Positions 37,347 to 45,984 of a DNA stretch of 64,000 bases are shown piece after piece; position 1 is the first letter of the stretch; the number at the start of each line of letters is the position of its first letter. The notes under the pieces were generated by a model that ran no database searches, had not been told where the DNA came from, and saw nothing but the letters and a program-made list of their open reading frames with translations. The position numbers were made by a program, and so were the translations under genes. The stretch is from assembly GCF_002735705.1 (NCBI RefSeq), contig NZ_PDZL01000007.1, positions 1 through 64,000 of the forward strand, read 5' to 3'. The DNA comes from Janthinobacterium sp. BJB426 (lineage in GTDB: Bacteria; Pseudomonadota; Gammaproteobacteria; Burkholderiales; Burkholderiaceae_D).

Positions 37347-38324
37347 ATGTTGATCAAGCGCAGTCCCAACGGCATTGAGTTGCCGTATTCTTCCGAAATC
37401 ACGCCGCGCGCCGTGTTTGAATCGCGCCGCAGCTTCATCAAGCAAGTGGCGCTGGGCTCGGTGTCCAGCGCGGCCTTGCTGGAAATGGCCAGCCGCGAAG
37501 CGTTCGCGCAAGGCACCAATCCCAAGCTGGCAGCCAGGCTCAATCCCGCCTATTCGGCGCTGGAAAAGCAGACGGCCTATAAAGACGCCACCAGCTACAA
37601 CAATTTCTACGAATTCGGCACGGACAAGAGCGATCCGGCGCAAAACGCGGGCACCCTGCGCACGCGGCCGTGGACGGTCAGCATCGAAGGCGAAGTCAAG
37701 AAACCGATGACCCTGGACCTCGACGCGCTGCTGAAGCTGGCGCCGCTGGAAGAGCGCGTCTACCGCCTGCGCTGCGTGGAAGGCTGGTCGATGGTTATCC
37801 CGTGGGTCGGTTATTCCTTCTCGGAAATCATCAAGAAGGTCGAGCCGACGGGCAATGCCAAGTACGTGGAATTCATCACCCTGGCCGATAAGAAGCAGAT
37901 GCCGGGCGTGGGCAGCAGAGTGCTGCAGTGGCCGTATACGGAAGGCTTGCGCATCGACGAGGCGAACCATCCGCTGGCCCTGCTGACCCTGGGCATGTAT
38001 GGCGAAACCTTGCCGAACCAGAATGGCGCACCCGTGCGCATGGTGTTGCCGTGGAAATATGGTTTCAAGTCAGCCAAATCCATCGTCAAGATCCGTTTCG
38101 TCAAGGAACAGCCGCGCACGTCCTGGAACCTGTCGGCGCCGTCCGAATACGGTTTTTACTCGAATGTGAACCCCAACGTCGATCATCCGCGCTGGTCGCA
38201 AGCTTCCGAGCGGCGCATCGGCGAAGACGGTTTTCTCACGCGCAAGCGCAAGACCCTGATGTTCAATGGCTACAACGATGTCGCTTCCTTGTACGCGGGC
38301 ATGGATCTGAAGAAGTTCTTTTAA
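37347..38324 (+). CDS. msrP: MsrP, periplasmic methionine sulfoxide reductase catalytic subunit
   Basis: MsrP is a molybdopterin enzyme that repairs oxidised methionines in periplasmic proteins. The 325-residue product has a twin-arginine signal ([13 protein letters not shown]), as expected for a cofactor-loaded export. The Mo-ligating Cys is C143 in [11 protein letters not shown]. Family blocks [26 protein letters not shown] (in part) are conserved. CCGGAG precedes the ATG. msrQ follows after nine bases. Confidence 0.96.
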   Translation: MLIKRSPNGIELPYSSEITPRAVFESRRSFIKQVALGSVSSAALLEMASREAFAQGTNPKLAARLNPAYSALEKQTAYKDATSYNNFYEFGTDKSDPAQNAGTLRTRPWTVSIEGEVKKPMTLDLDALLKLAPLEERVYRLRCVEGWSMVIPWVGYSFSEIIKKVEPTGNAKYVEFITLADKKQMPGVGSRVLQWPYTEGLRIDEANHPLALLTLGMYGETLPNQNGAPVRMVLPWKYGFKSAKSIVKIRFVKEQPRTSWNLSAPSEYGFYSNVNPNVDHPRWSQASERRIGEDGFLTRKRKTLMFNGYNDVASLYAGMDLKKFF

Positions 38325-38333
38325 GGAAAGACC

Positions 38334-38987
38334 ATGGCCTTCAACCCCACGCCGAGACAATTGTCGCTATTCAAAAGTCTGGTTTTTTTGCTGGCACTGC
38401 TGCCGTTTGCCCGCATGGTGTGGCTGACGTACACGGGGCAACTGGTGGAGCCGCTGGAATTCATCACGCGCGGTACGGGTGACTGGACCCTGTATTTCCT
38501 GTGCATCAGCCTGGCGGTGACACCCTTGCGGCGCCTCACGCAATGGAATTGGCTGATCAAGTTGCGGCGCATGCTGGGCCTGTTCGCCTTTTTCTACGCG
38601 GCCCTGCATTTCACCACTTTTTTATGGTTCGATCACTTTTTTGATGTGCAGGAAATGTGGAAGGATGTGCTCAAGCGGCCGTTCATCACCGTGGGTTTCA
38701 TCGCCTTCGTCTTGCTGATTCCGCTGGCCGTGACGAGCACGAACGGCATGGTGAAACGCCTGGGGGGCAAGCGCTGGCAGTGGCTGCACCGGTTGATCTA
38801 CATCATCGCGCCGCTGGGCATCTTGCACTTCTGGTGGATGAAGGCGGGCAAGCATAATTTCGCGCAACCGATACTTTTTGGTAGTATCGTCGCGCTACTG
38901 CTGTTAATACGCGTGGTTTTCGCCTGGAGCAAGCGGGAGAAGAGCGTCAGGGCGGCCAAGGCAGCCACCCCGGTACGCTCGACTTAG
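38334..38987 (+). CDS. msrQ: MsrQ, heme-binding membrane subunit of MsrPQ
   Basis: MsrQ passes electrons from the quinone pool to MsrP. The 217-residue product has about six membrane helices. The putative heme histidines are in FYAALHFTTFLWFDHFF, WQWLHRLIYI and GILHFWWMKAGKHNF. GGAAAG precedes the ATG. The TAG stop overlaps the stop of the convergent lptM gene by a few bases (38984-38987). Confidence 0.94.
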   Translation: MAFNPTPRQLSLFKSLVFLLALLPFARMVWLTYTGQLVEPLEFITRGTGDWTLYFLCISLAVTPLRRLTQWNWLIKLRRMLGLFAFFYAALHFTTFLWFDHFFDVQEMWKDVLKRPFITVGFIAFVLLIPLAVTSTNGMVKRLGGKRWQWLHRLIYIIAPLGILHFWWMKAGKHNFAQPILFGSIVALLLLIRVVFAWSKREKSVRAAKAATPVRST

Positions 38988-39178
38988 GTTGCCGGCACGA
39001 TCACCGGTGGCGGCGGCACGGGCGCCGGTTCTACGGGGCCTTTGGCTGGCGCACCCTTGGCCGCTGGCGGCTTGGGCAGGTACAGGGGGCCAGGCTGGCC
39101 GCAGCCGGCCAGGACGCTAGAAACCACAATGGCGGTGCCGATATAAAACGCTGAGGATGACTTCACGATTAGAATCAC
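38984..39178 (-). CDS. lptM: LptM-like small lipoprotein (YifL family)
   Basis: The 64-residue lipoprotein has a signal sequence with lipobox LAGC (Cys at residue 26), and then the family signature CGQPGPLYLPKPP. Proteins of this type (YifL, renamed LptM) assist maturation of the LptD LPS-export channel in E. coli. The C-terminus is Pro/Ala-rich. No ATG fits, so the start is a GTG at 39178, or at 39166 (four codons shorter). It is divergent from cyaY, with 28 bases between the starts. A lysA gene, its usual downstream neighbour, is absent because the gene runs into msrQ. Confidence 0.85.
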   Translation of the reverse strand: MILIVKSSSAFYIGTAIVVSSVLAGCGQPGPLYLPKPPAAKGAPAKGPVEPAPVPPPPVIVPAT

Positions 39179-39206
39179 GGTTTGATTAAGATCTTTGGAG
39201 TGTAGC

Positions 39207-39536
39207 ATGAGCGAATCGGAATTCCTGGCCCTGGCCGAAGCCACCCTGACCCAGATCGAGGCGGCGCTGGACCGGCTGAACGATGAAGACGTGCTCGACG
39301 TCGAATGCAGCCGCAGCGGCAATGTGCTGGAAATCGAATTCATCGATAACGGCACGAAAATCATCGTCAACAGCCAGGCCCCCATGCGCGAGATGTGGGT
39401 AGCCGCCCGTTCCGGCGGTTTCCACTACAAGCGCGTGGATGACGAATGGCGCAACACGCGCGACGGTTCGGAACTGTTTGCGGCCCTGTCGGCCATGGCC
39501 AGCGAGCAGGCGGGTGCTCCCGTTGTGCTGAAGTAA
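39207..39536 (+). CDS. cyaY: CyaY, bacterial frataxin
   Basis: CyaY binds iron and modulates Fe-S cluster assembly on IscS. The 109-residue product has the acidic first helix (SESEFLALAEATLTQIEAALD) and the beta-sheet core (VLDVECSRSGNVLEIEF, MWVAARSGGFHY). TTGGAG (39195-39200) fits the ATG at 39207. An in-frame ATG at 39195 falls on that site. Confidence 0.95.
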   Translation: MSESEFLALAEATLTQIEAALDRLNDEDVLDVECSRSGNVLEIEFIDNGTKIIVNSQAPMREMWVAARSGGFHYKRVDDEWRNTRDGSELFAALSAMASEQAGAPVVLK

Positions 39537-39556
39537 TTGTTTTAGCCGCGCGCAAT

Positions 39557-39589
39557 AAAAAAGGGCAGCCTCTTCAGGCTGCCCTTTTT
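39557..39589. terminator. Bidirectional terminator between cyaY and mrcA
   Basis: AAGGGCAGCC (39561-39570) pairs with GGCTGCCCTT (39577-39586) around a TCTTCA loop. An A-run lies on the left and a T-run on the right. It serves both convergent genes. Confidence 0.9.
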
Positions 39590-39602
39590 GCGTCAAACGA
39601 AC

Positions 39603-41948
39603 TTAGAACAGCTCGTTCTTCACGGCTTCCTTGGCTTTCTCTTCCTCCGGCGTGCCGCGCGCCGCGCCTTCCAGGCTGCCGACGCCCGTGCCCGGCGGAT
39701 TTTCCGCATAGTAATACTCGTCGCCCACGTGGATCAGCCCTTCCGGCACGGCGCGTTCCTCGACGGGAATGCTCTTCAGGGCTTTCGCCATGTAGCTGAT
39801 CCAGATCGGCAAGGCCAGGCCGCCGCCCGTTTCCCGGTTGCCCAGGTTGCGCGGCTGGTCGTAGCCGATCCACGCGATGCCCACCAGCTTGGCCTGGTAG
39901 CCGGCGAACCACGCATCGATGGAATCGTTGGTGGTACCGGTCTTGCCGGCCAGGTCAGGGCGCTTCAAGGCCATGGCCTTGTTCGCCGTGCCGAAGCGCA
40001 CGACGTCGTTGAGCATGCTGTTCATCATGAAGGCGTTGCGCTCGTCGATGACCCGGTTGGCTTCCTCGCCCGCCAGGTCCGGCTTGGCTTGCGACAAGAT
40101 ATTGCCGTCGCTATCGGTCACCTTGGCGATCAGGTACGGGTTGATCTTGTAGCCGCCATTGGCGAACACTGCGTACGCGCCCGCCATCTGCAGCGGCGTC
40201 ACGTTGCCGGCGCCCAGGGCCAGGGTCAGGTACGGCGGGTTCTTGTCCGCGTCAAAGCCGAAGCGCGTCGCGTATTCCTGGCCATACTTGGCGCCGATCT
40301 TGTGCAGGATGCGGATGGAAATCATGTTCTTCGATTTCATCAAACCCTTGCGCATGGTCATCGGACCATCGTATTTGCTGTCGTAGTTCTTCGGTTCCCA
40401 CGCCTGGCCGCCAGTCTGGCCCGCGTCGAACGAGATGGGCGCGTCGTTGATGATGGTGGCCGGCGACAGGCCCCGTTCCAGCGACGCGGAATAGATGAAG
40501 GGCTTGAAGGCCGAACCGGGCTGGCGCCACGCCTGTGTGACGTGGTTGAACTTGTTGCGGTTGTAATCGAAGCCGCCCACCATGGCGCGGATGGCGCCGT
40601 CCGTGGTGCTGGCCGAGACGAACGCCGATTGCACTTCCGGCATCTGCGTCAAGACCCAGGTGTTGCCTTCCTGCATGACACGGATCACGGCGCCGCGCTT
40701 GATGCGGCGGTTCGGCGCCGCTTTGTCCGACAGCCAGGCCGCGCCGAAGGTCAGGCCGGGGCCGGTAATGGTGATTTCCTCGCCGGCCGAGGTGACTGCC
40801 TGCAACGATTTGGGCGATGCTTGCAGCACCATGGCGGCGATGATGTCGTCGCTGTCCGGGTGGTCGGCCAGTTCCGTCTCGATCGCGTCATCGGCTTCGG
40901 CCTTGGTTTTCGGAATCTCGATATACGCTTCCGGGCCGCGGTAGCCGTGGCGTTTCTCGTAATCCATCACGCCCTTGCGCAAGGCGATGTAGGCGGCGTC
41001 CTGGTCGGCCTTGGTGATGGTGGTGTAGACGTTCAGGCCGCGCGTATAGGTGTCTTCCTTGAATTGCTCGTAGACCAGCTGGCGCGCCATTTCTGACACG
41101 TATTCCGCGTGCACGCCGAAGGCGCTGCTGTCGGTTTTCACTTTCAGCTCTTCATTCTTGGCTTCCGTATACTGCTCTGGCGTAATGTAGCCCAGCTGCG
41201 CCATGCGCTGCAGGATGTATTGCTGGCGCATGCGCGCGCGTTTCGGATTGACGACGGGGTTGTAGGCCGACGGCGCCTTTGGCAAGCCGGCCAGCATGGC
41301 CGCTTCGGCCACGGTCAGGTCCTGGATGTTCTTGCCGAAATAGATTTGCGCGGCCGAGGCGAAGCCGTAGGCGCGCTGTCCCAGATAAATCTGGTTCATA
41401 TACACTTCGAGGATCTGGTCCTTGCTGAGGTTTTTCTCGATCTTCCAGGCCAGCAAGACTTCATACGCCTTGCGCTTCAGGGTCTGTTCACTGGACAGGA
41501 AGAAATTGCGCGCCACCTGCTGCGTGATGGTCGAGGCGCCTTGCTTGGCGCCGCCCGTCAGGTTGTGCAGGGCCGCGCGGGTGATGCCCAGGTAATCGAC
41601 GCCGCCATGTTCATAGAAGCGGTCATCTTCGATGGCCAGCACGGCTTTCTTCATGACATCGGGAATATCCTTGATGTGCACCATGTTGCGCCGCTCTTCG
41701 CCGAACTCGCCGATCAACACACTGTCGGACGTGAACACGCGCAGCGGCATCTTGGGCTTGTAATCGGTCAAGGTATCGAGCGCCGGCAGGTTCGGATAGG
41801 CCATGGCCAGGCCAAAGACCACCAGCAAGACGCCGACGATGCCCAGGCCCAGCAGCGATACCAGGGCCATCAGCAGGAAACGTTTGGGTTTGCTGCCCTT
41901 GGTGGGCGGCTTCGAGCCAGCGGGGCCAGCGGATTTTGAAGATGTCAT
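39603..41948 (-). CDS. mrcA: Penicillin-binding protein 1A (bifunctional peptidoglycan synthase)
   Basis: PBP1A polymerises and cross-links peptidoglycan in the periplasm. The 781-residue product has a short cytoplasmic part and one helix (FLLMALVSLLGLGIVGVLLV). The glycosyltransferase domain follows (EDDRFYEHGGVDYLGITRA, and the GASTITQQVARNFFL block), then an OB-like insert and the transpeptidase domain. The active-site motifs are SAFK (in RQPGSAFKPFIYSAS), SKN, and KTGT (LAGKTGTTNDSIDAWFAG). It is divergent from the pil operon, the usual arrangement in Beta- and Gammaproteobacteria. Confidence 0.96.
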   Translation of the reverse strand: MTSSKSAGPAGSKPPTKGSKPKRFLLMALVSLLGLGIVGVLLVVFGLAMAYPNLPALDTLTDYKPKMPLRVFTSDSVLIGEFGEERRNMVHIKDIPDVMKKAVLAIEDDRFYEHGGVDYLGITRAALHNLTGGAKQGASTITQQVARNFFLSSEQTLKRKAYEVLLAWKIEKNLSKDQILEVYMNQIYLGQRAYGFASAAQIYFGKNIQDLTVAEAAMLAGLPKAPSAYNPVVNPKRARMRQQYILQRMAQLGYITPEQYTEAKNEELKVKTDSSAFGVHAEYVSEMARQLVYEQFKEDTYTRGLNVYTTITKADQDAAYIALRKGVMDYEKRHGYRGPEAYIEIPKTKAEADDAIETELADHPDSDDIIAAMVLQASPKSLQAVTSAGEEITITGPGLTFGAAWLSDKAAPNRRIKRGAVIRVMQEGNTWVLTQMPEVQSAFVSASTTDGAIRAMVGGFDYNRNKFNHVTQAWRQPGSAFKPFIYSASLERGLSPATIINDAPISFDAGQTGGQAWEPKNYDSKYDGPMTMRKGLMKSKNMISIRILHKIGAKYGQEYATRFGFDADKNPPYLTLALGAGNVTPLQMAGAYAVFANGGYKINPYLIAKVTDSDGNILSQAKPDLAGEEANRVIDERNAFMMNSMLNDVVRFGTANKAMALKRPDLAGKTGTTNDSIDAWFAGYQAKLVGIAWIGYDQPRNLGNRETGGGLALPIWISYMAKALKSIPVEERAVPEGLIHVGDEYYYAENPPGTGVGSLEGAARGTPEEEKAKEAVKNELF

Positions 41949-42268
41949 GCGTCGTATGTCTTTCGGTTAATTATGCCGGCCAATTATAAGCGAGCTTGCC
42001 GGGGTGGCAGCGCGCCGTGGCGCTTGCCGGGGTGGCAGCGCGCCGTGGCGCTTGCCGGAGGGATAGTCGAAACTTGCCGATATTCTATATAAGCGTGTAT
42101 TGGCCCGCTGGCAACCAGGATTTGGTAACAATTATTCTGCGCCAGATCACGGTCCGGCCAGATAGGCGCCACACGCCGCAGACTCCGGCGTGAAATCCGT
42201 TTACAAGCCAGCGCTGCCGGGACTAGGCTTTCGGATGGCAGGAATCCCTCCCACGCTGACGTTTCTCT
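41949..42268. other. Divergent mrcA-pilM intergenic region
   Basis: This 320-base gap holds the mrcA and pil promoters and a short tandem repeat (41994-42058). A TATAAT hexamer on the minus strand (41988-41983) would be well placed for mrcA, but its -35 would fall inside the repeat and matches poorly. I see no gene in the gap. Confidence 0.5.
41994..42058. repeat. 28-base tandem repeat upstream of mrcA
   Basis: Two exact 28-base copies (41994-42021 and 42022-42049; the unit begins GCTTGCCGGGGTGG) are followed by nine bases of a third copy (42050-42058). The unit is GC-rich. It lies 46 bases upstream of the mrcA start, so copy-number change could alter expression (inference). Confidence 0.85.
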
Positions 42269-42910
42269 ATGAAAAACATGTCCATCAGCAGTTTGCTTGG
42301 CATCGGCTTGCTGGGCGTCGACATCGCGGACGATGCCGTGCGCGTGGTCGAGTTGCGGCGCCGGCGTGGAAAACTGTCGTGCCGGCATTGCGCTGCCGCC
42401 GCGCTGGCGCCCGGCGTGATACTGGAGGGCAATGTCGAAGACATGCAGGGCCTGGCCGATGCCCTGCGCCAGGTCCGCCACGACAGTGGCAGCGCCTGCA
42501 CGCGGGTGGCGCTGGCCATGCCGGCCACGGCCCTGATCACGCATGCGATCCGCCTGCCTGCCGGATTGCCGGAAGAACAGCTGGAAATCCTCGTGGAACT
42601 GGAAGCGGCGCAGTACATGCCGTTCGCGCTGGAAGACGCCAGCCTGGACTTTTTCATTCTCGGCCCCGCGCCGCCGCTGCCCGGCACGACAGCCAAGGAG
42701 GTCGACGTGCTGCTGGTGGCGGCGCGGCGCGCCAGCGTGCAGCGTCGTCTCGATGCGGCCACGGCTGCGGGCTTGCTGGCCGTCGTCATGGATAGCGAGG
42801 CACTGGCCTTGCAGGCGGCGCTCGCGCAGGGTGGCTGGCAAGCCTTGCCCGACGGTGGCGTGGCCTACCAGCTGGCCTGGGGCCTGGCCTTGCACCGGTA
42901 CGCCCGATGA
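42269..42910 (+). CDS. pilM: PilM-like pilus assembly protein lacking the second ATPase lobe
   Basis: PilM is an actin-like cytoplasmic protein that binds the N-terminal tail of PilN. Usual length is about 350 residues, but this one has 213. The first half is normal (LLGIGLLGVDIADDAVRVVEL, RVALAMPATALITHAIRLP, and VDVLLVAARRASVQRRLDA), up to VVMDSEALALQAAL. The protein then jumps to a short end, YQLAWGLALHRY, that resembles the normal PilM C-terminus. About 140 residues, most of lobe 2, are missing without a frameshift. The stop overlaps pilN (ATGA), and the neighbours leave no doubt about the locus. Confidence 0.85.
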   Translation: MKNMSISSLLGIGLLGVDIADDAVRVVELRRRRGKLSCRHCAAAALAPGVILEGNVEDMQGLADALRQVRHDSGSACTRVALAMPATALITHAIRLPAGLPEEQLEILVELEAAQYMPFALEDASLDFFILGPAPPLPGTTAKEVDVLLVAARRASVQRRLDAATAAGLLAVVMDSEALALQAALAQGGWQALPDGGVAYQLAWGLALHRYAR

Positions 42911-43467
42911 CGCTCCGGGCGCCCATGCAGCGCATCAATCTGTTGCCGTATCGCCCGGCAGCACGGCGCAGGCGTATTCAGCTGCTGCTGTGGCAGTTGG
43001 CGGGCGGGGCGCTGCTGGGATTGCTGCTGGCCGTGGCGGCAGGCGCCTGGCTGCGCTACCAGCTCGACGCGCAGTCGCGCCGCCAGGAAGGCTGGCGCAG
43101 TGTCCTGCAGCAAGTCGATGCCGTGCTTGTCGCCGGCCAGCGGGTGCGGGGCGAGACGGCGGCGCTGCTGCTGCGCCAGCAAGCCATGGCCAGTTTGCAA
43201 GAGCAACGCAATGCCTGGGTGCGCATGCTGGACGCGCTGGCGCGGGCGATGCCGGCTGGCGTGACCTTGCACAGTGTGCGCCAGGAAACGGCGATGGTGC
43301 GCTTGCAGGGGCAGGCTGCGTCGCAGGACAAGGTCGCGGCATTGCTGCTGGCGCTCGAACAGGCGGCGCCCTGGTCCCGCCCGGAAGTGTTGGAAGTGCA
43401 CGGCGCGGCCGATGGCGCCGTGGAATGGACGATACGGCTGGCTTTGGCACCCGATGGGCAATCTTAG
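42907..43467 (+). CDS. pilN: PilN, type IV pilus inner-membrane alignment protein
   Basis: PilN is a bitopic protein that bridges PilM and PilO. The 186-residue product begins with the PilM-binding motif (RINLLPYRPAARRRR), kept despite the shortened PilM. One helix (LAGGALLGLLLAVAAGAWL) is followed by a coiled-coil and a small ferredoxin-like periplasmic domain. Start and pilM stop overlap by four bases. Confidence 0.9.
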   Translation: MTLRAPMQRINLLPYRPAARRRRIQLLLWQLAGGALLGLLLAVAAGAWLRYQLDAQSRRQEGWRSVLQQVDAVLVAGQRVRGETAALLLRQQAMASLQEQRNAWVRMLDALARAMPAGVTLHSVRQETAMVRLQGQAASQDKVAALLLALEQAAPWSRPEVLEVHGAADGAVEWTIRLALAPDGQS

Positions 43468-43482
43468 TGGTGGAGGTTGATC

Positions 43483-44520
43483 ATGCTGAGCTTGAAGACC
43501 GCGTCGCTGTGGCCGCTACCCGCGCGCCTCGCTTGCGCCACCCTGGTCGGTACGCTGGTGACGGCCCTGCTGCACCTTGCGTGGCTCGATGGACTGTTGG
43601 CGGCCGTGCAGGCGGGGCAAGGCGAGGAGGCCCGCGTGCGCGCCGCTTATCTGTCGGCCCAAGCCAGGGCGCAACAGTTGCCGCATTGGCGCGCACAGCA
43701 GCGCCAGGCCGGCGCCGAGCTGGCCCTGCTGGAACAGCAACTGCCCGACCAGCAGGCGATGGCGCTGCTGTTGACGCAGATTAATGCTGCAGGCCAGTCG
43801 CGCGGCTTGCAATTTTCCCTGTTCAAGCCCGGTGCGGCCCAGCCGCAAGCGCCGTATGTCGCCTTGCCGATCGCCATACAGTTGCGCGGCGGCTACCACG
43901 CCATGGGCGCGCTGCTGGCGGACCTGGCGCGCCTGCCGCGCATCGTCACGGTGCATGAGCTGGCCTTGAGCCTCGGCAAGGATCGTTTGCTGACCCTTGA
44001 TGCCGTGCTGCACGCGTATCGCTTGCCCGAAGCGGGGGAACGGGCGGCGCAAGCGGCATTGTTGAACAAGACGGGTGCGCCCGCAGCTGCAGCGGCATGG
44101 CGCCCGCTTGCCGCTGTCGCGCCGCATCCCTACGCGGCGGCCGCCTTGGCCGATCCTTTTCATGCATTGCCGCCAACGCCCGAGTCCGGTCAGCGTGGCG
44201 GCGTGGCGGGGCCTGATGCGCGCCGTGTGCGCGAAGCGCTGGAAAGCGTGGCCTTGCCGGCCATTAGCATGGTCGGCAGCGTGCAGCAGGACGGGCGCCT
44301 GAACGCGCTGCTGCTGGCGGGCCAGCGCGTGTACCGGGTGGCGGTGGGCCAGTACCTGGGGCAAGACCACGGCGTGGTGACGGACATCACTGAACAGGCC
44401 GTGCACTACCGTGAACTGCTGCGCGAGGCCGATGGCCCCTGGCGCGAGCGGCGCGGCAGCCTGGCCTTGCAGGTGGCGGGGGCCAGTGCGAAGGCCAGCT
44501 TGCCCGAGGCGGCGCCATGA
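43483..44520 (+). CDS. PilO-PilP fusion protein
   Basis: PilO and PilP are normally separate: PilO an inner-membrane protein of about 200 residues, PilP a lipoprotein that contacts the secretin PilQ. Here one 345-residue frame carries both. Residues 1-185 have the PilO plan (helix ACATLVGTLVTALLHLAW, coiled-coil, INAAGQSRGLQFSLFKPG, RGGYHAMGALLADLARLPRIV). An Ala-rich linker (about 186-222) leads to a PilP beta domain (DPFHALPP at 224, LESVALPAISMVGSV, YRVAVGQYLGQDHGVVTDI). No lipobox occurs between them, so the PilP part is tethered to the inner membrane through PilO. TGGAGG (43471-43476) fits ATG 43483. The stop overlaps pilQ (ATGA). Confidence 0.88.
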   Translation: MLSLKTASLWPLPARLACATLVGTLVTALLHLAWLDGLLAAVQAGQGEEARVRAAYLSAQARAQQLPHWRAQQRQAGAELALLEQQLPDQQAMALLLTQINAAGQSRGLQFSLFKPGAAQPQAPYVALPIAIQLRGGYHAMGALLADLARLPRIVTVHELALSLGKDRLLTLDAVLHAYRLPEAGERAAQAALLNKTGAPAAAAAWRPLAAVAPHPYAAAALADPFHALPPTPESGQRGGVAGPDARRVREALESVALPAISMVGSVQQDGRLNALLLAGQRVYRVAVGQYLGQDHGVVTDITEQAVHYRELLREADGPWRERRGSLALQVAGASAKASLPEAAP

Positions 44521-45938
44521 GGCCGCGCCGCATGCTCCTGGCCGCCATGCTGTGTTGGCATGCCAGCAGCCTTGCCCAGGAAGCCGTGGTGCTGGTGACG
44601 GCGCCGCGTTTGTATGCGGGCGAGAAAATCTCCGTCGACTTTCAGAATGTGGGCGTGCGCGCGGCCCTGCATATCCTGGCCGATGCGTCCGGGCAAAATA
44701 TCGTTGCCAGCGACAGCGTGGCGGGCAACGTGACCCTGCGTCTGCGCGACTTGCCGTGGGATCAGGCGCTCGATGTGTTGCTGCAGGCGAAAGGGCTGGA
44801 CATGCGGCGCAATGGTAACGTGCTGTGGATCGCACCGCGCGAGGAAATGCTGGCGCGCGAGAAGCTGGAGCTCGAAACGCGCGCGCAGATCGCGGAACTG
44901 GAACCCTTGCAGTCGGCCATCTTTCAGCTCAATTACCAGAAGGCCGAAGCGTTTCGCAGCGTATTCGGCCTGGACGCGGGGGAAGGGCGCAGCCGGCTGC
45001 TGTCGCGCCGTGGCAGCGTGCTGATCGAGCCGCGCACGAACCAGCTGTTCGTCACCGACGTACCGGCCCGCCTGGAGCAGATTCGTCAGCTGATCGCGAA
45101 GACAGATATTGCTACGCGACAAGTGATGATCGAGGCGCGCATCGTCGAGGCGAATGACAGCTTCAGCCGTAACCTGGGCGCGCGCCTGGGTTTTACGGAC
45201 CAGCGCCTGGCGGCGGGCCAGCTGCCCGGCTTTTCCTTGGGCGGCAGCGGGCGCCGCGCGGCCATCGGCGGCAGTTACCAGGGCGTGGGCGAGGCGACGG
45301 GGCAAACGGTGGCCGGCGCCGGCGCTTTCGTGCCGAACACGCAATTCGTCAACTTGCCGGCCGCCAGCATCAATGGCTTGCAGCCGGCCAGTTTCGCCCT
45401 GAGCCTGTTTTCGGCGGGCGCCAACCGTTTTCTGAACCTGGAACTGTCCGCGCTGGAAGCAGATGGCAGGGGCAAGATCATTTCCAGTCCCCGCGTGGTG
45501 ACGGCTGACAAGGTGCTGGCGCTGATCGAGCAGGGCATCGAGCTGCCGTACCAGGTGGCCACCAGCAGCGGCGCCACGTCGATCACGTTTCGCAAGGCCA
45601 ACCTGCGCCTGGAAGTGACGCCGCAGATTACGCCGGACGGCAACGTGGTGCTGGAAGTGGACGTCAACAAGGATAGCGTGGGCCAGGAAACCCGTTCCGG
45701 CTTTGCCATCGACACCAAGCATGTGCGCACGCAAGTGATGGTGGAAGACGGCGGCACGGTGGTGCTGGGCGGCATTTATCAGCAATCCGAGCGGGGTACG
45801 GACAGCAAGGTGCCACTGCTGGGCGACATCCCCGTGCTCGGTGTTTTTTTCCGCAGCACGGGCCGCAGTCAAGAAAAAACGGAACTGATGGTGTTTATTA
45901 CGCCGAAAATAGTGGCAGATCGGCCAGCAACACGTTAA
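44517..45938 (+). CDS. pilQ: PilQ-like secretin, short form without AMIN domains
   Basis: PilQ forms the outer-membrane pore for type IV pili. The 473-residue product is about 230 residues shorter than usual. After a signal peptide (MLLAAMLCWHASSLA) it goes straight to the STN domain (YAGEKISVDFQNVGVRAAL, GNVTLRLRDLPWDQALDVLL), then an N1 domain (IEPRTNQLFVTDVPARLEQI). The secretin core follows (RQVMIEARIVEAND, GKIISSPRVVTADK, VPLLGDIPVLGVFFRST, and TELMVFITPKIV). The peptidoglycan-binding AMIN domains that anchor normal PilQ are absent. It is the last gene of this pil operon. Confidence 0.88.
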   Translation: MRPRRMLLAAMLCWHASSLAQEAVVLVTAPRLYAGEKISVDFQNVGVRAALHILADASGQNIVASDSVAGNVTLRLRDLPWDQALDVLLQAKGLDMRRNGNVLWIAPREEMLAREKLELETRAQIAELEPLQSAIFQLNYQKAEAFRSVFGLDAGEGRSRLLSRRGSVLIEPRTNQLFVTDVPARLEQIRQLIAKTDIATRQVMIEARIVEANDSFSRNLGARLGFTDQRLAAGQLPGFSLGGSGRRAAIGGSYQGVGEATGQTVAGAGAFVPNTQFVNLPAASINGLQPASFALSLFSAGANRFLNLELSALEADGRGKIISSPRVVTADKVLALIEQGIELPYQVATSSGATSITFRKANLRLEVTPQITPDGNVVLEVDVNKDSVGQETRSGFAIDTKHVRTQVMVEDGGTVVLGGIYQQSERGTDSKVPLLGDIPVLGVFFRSTGRSQEKTELMVFITPKIVADRPATR

Positions 45939-45984
45939 TGTCACATCTTTACGTTTAAGTAACAATGCACACGAAAGCGGACTG

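Noticed and set aside
39588-41096. 502-codon plus-strand frame inside mrcA
   Set aside because: mrcA on the minus strand contains all glycosyltransferase and transpeptidase motifs. The plus-strand frame shows no domain.
42269-42910. pilM as a frameshifted pseudogene
   Set aside because: Other frames downstream do not contain the missing lobe, and the in-frame C-terminal tail and ATGA overlap with pilN are intact. An in-frame deletion fits better.
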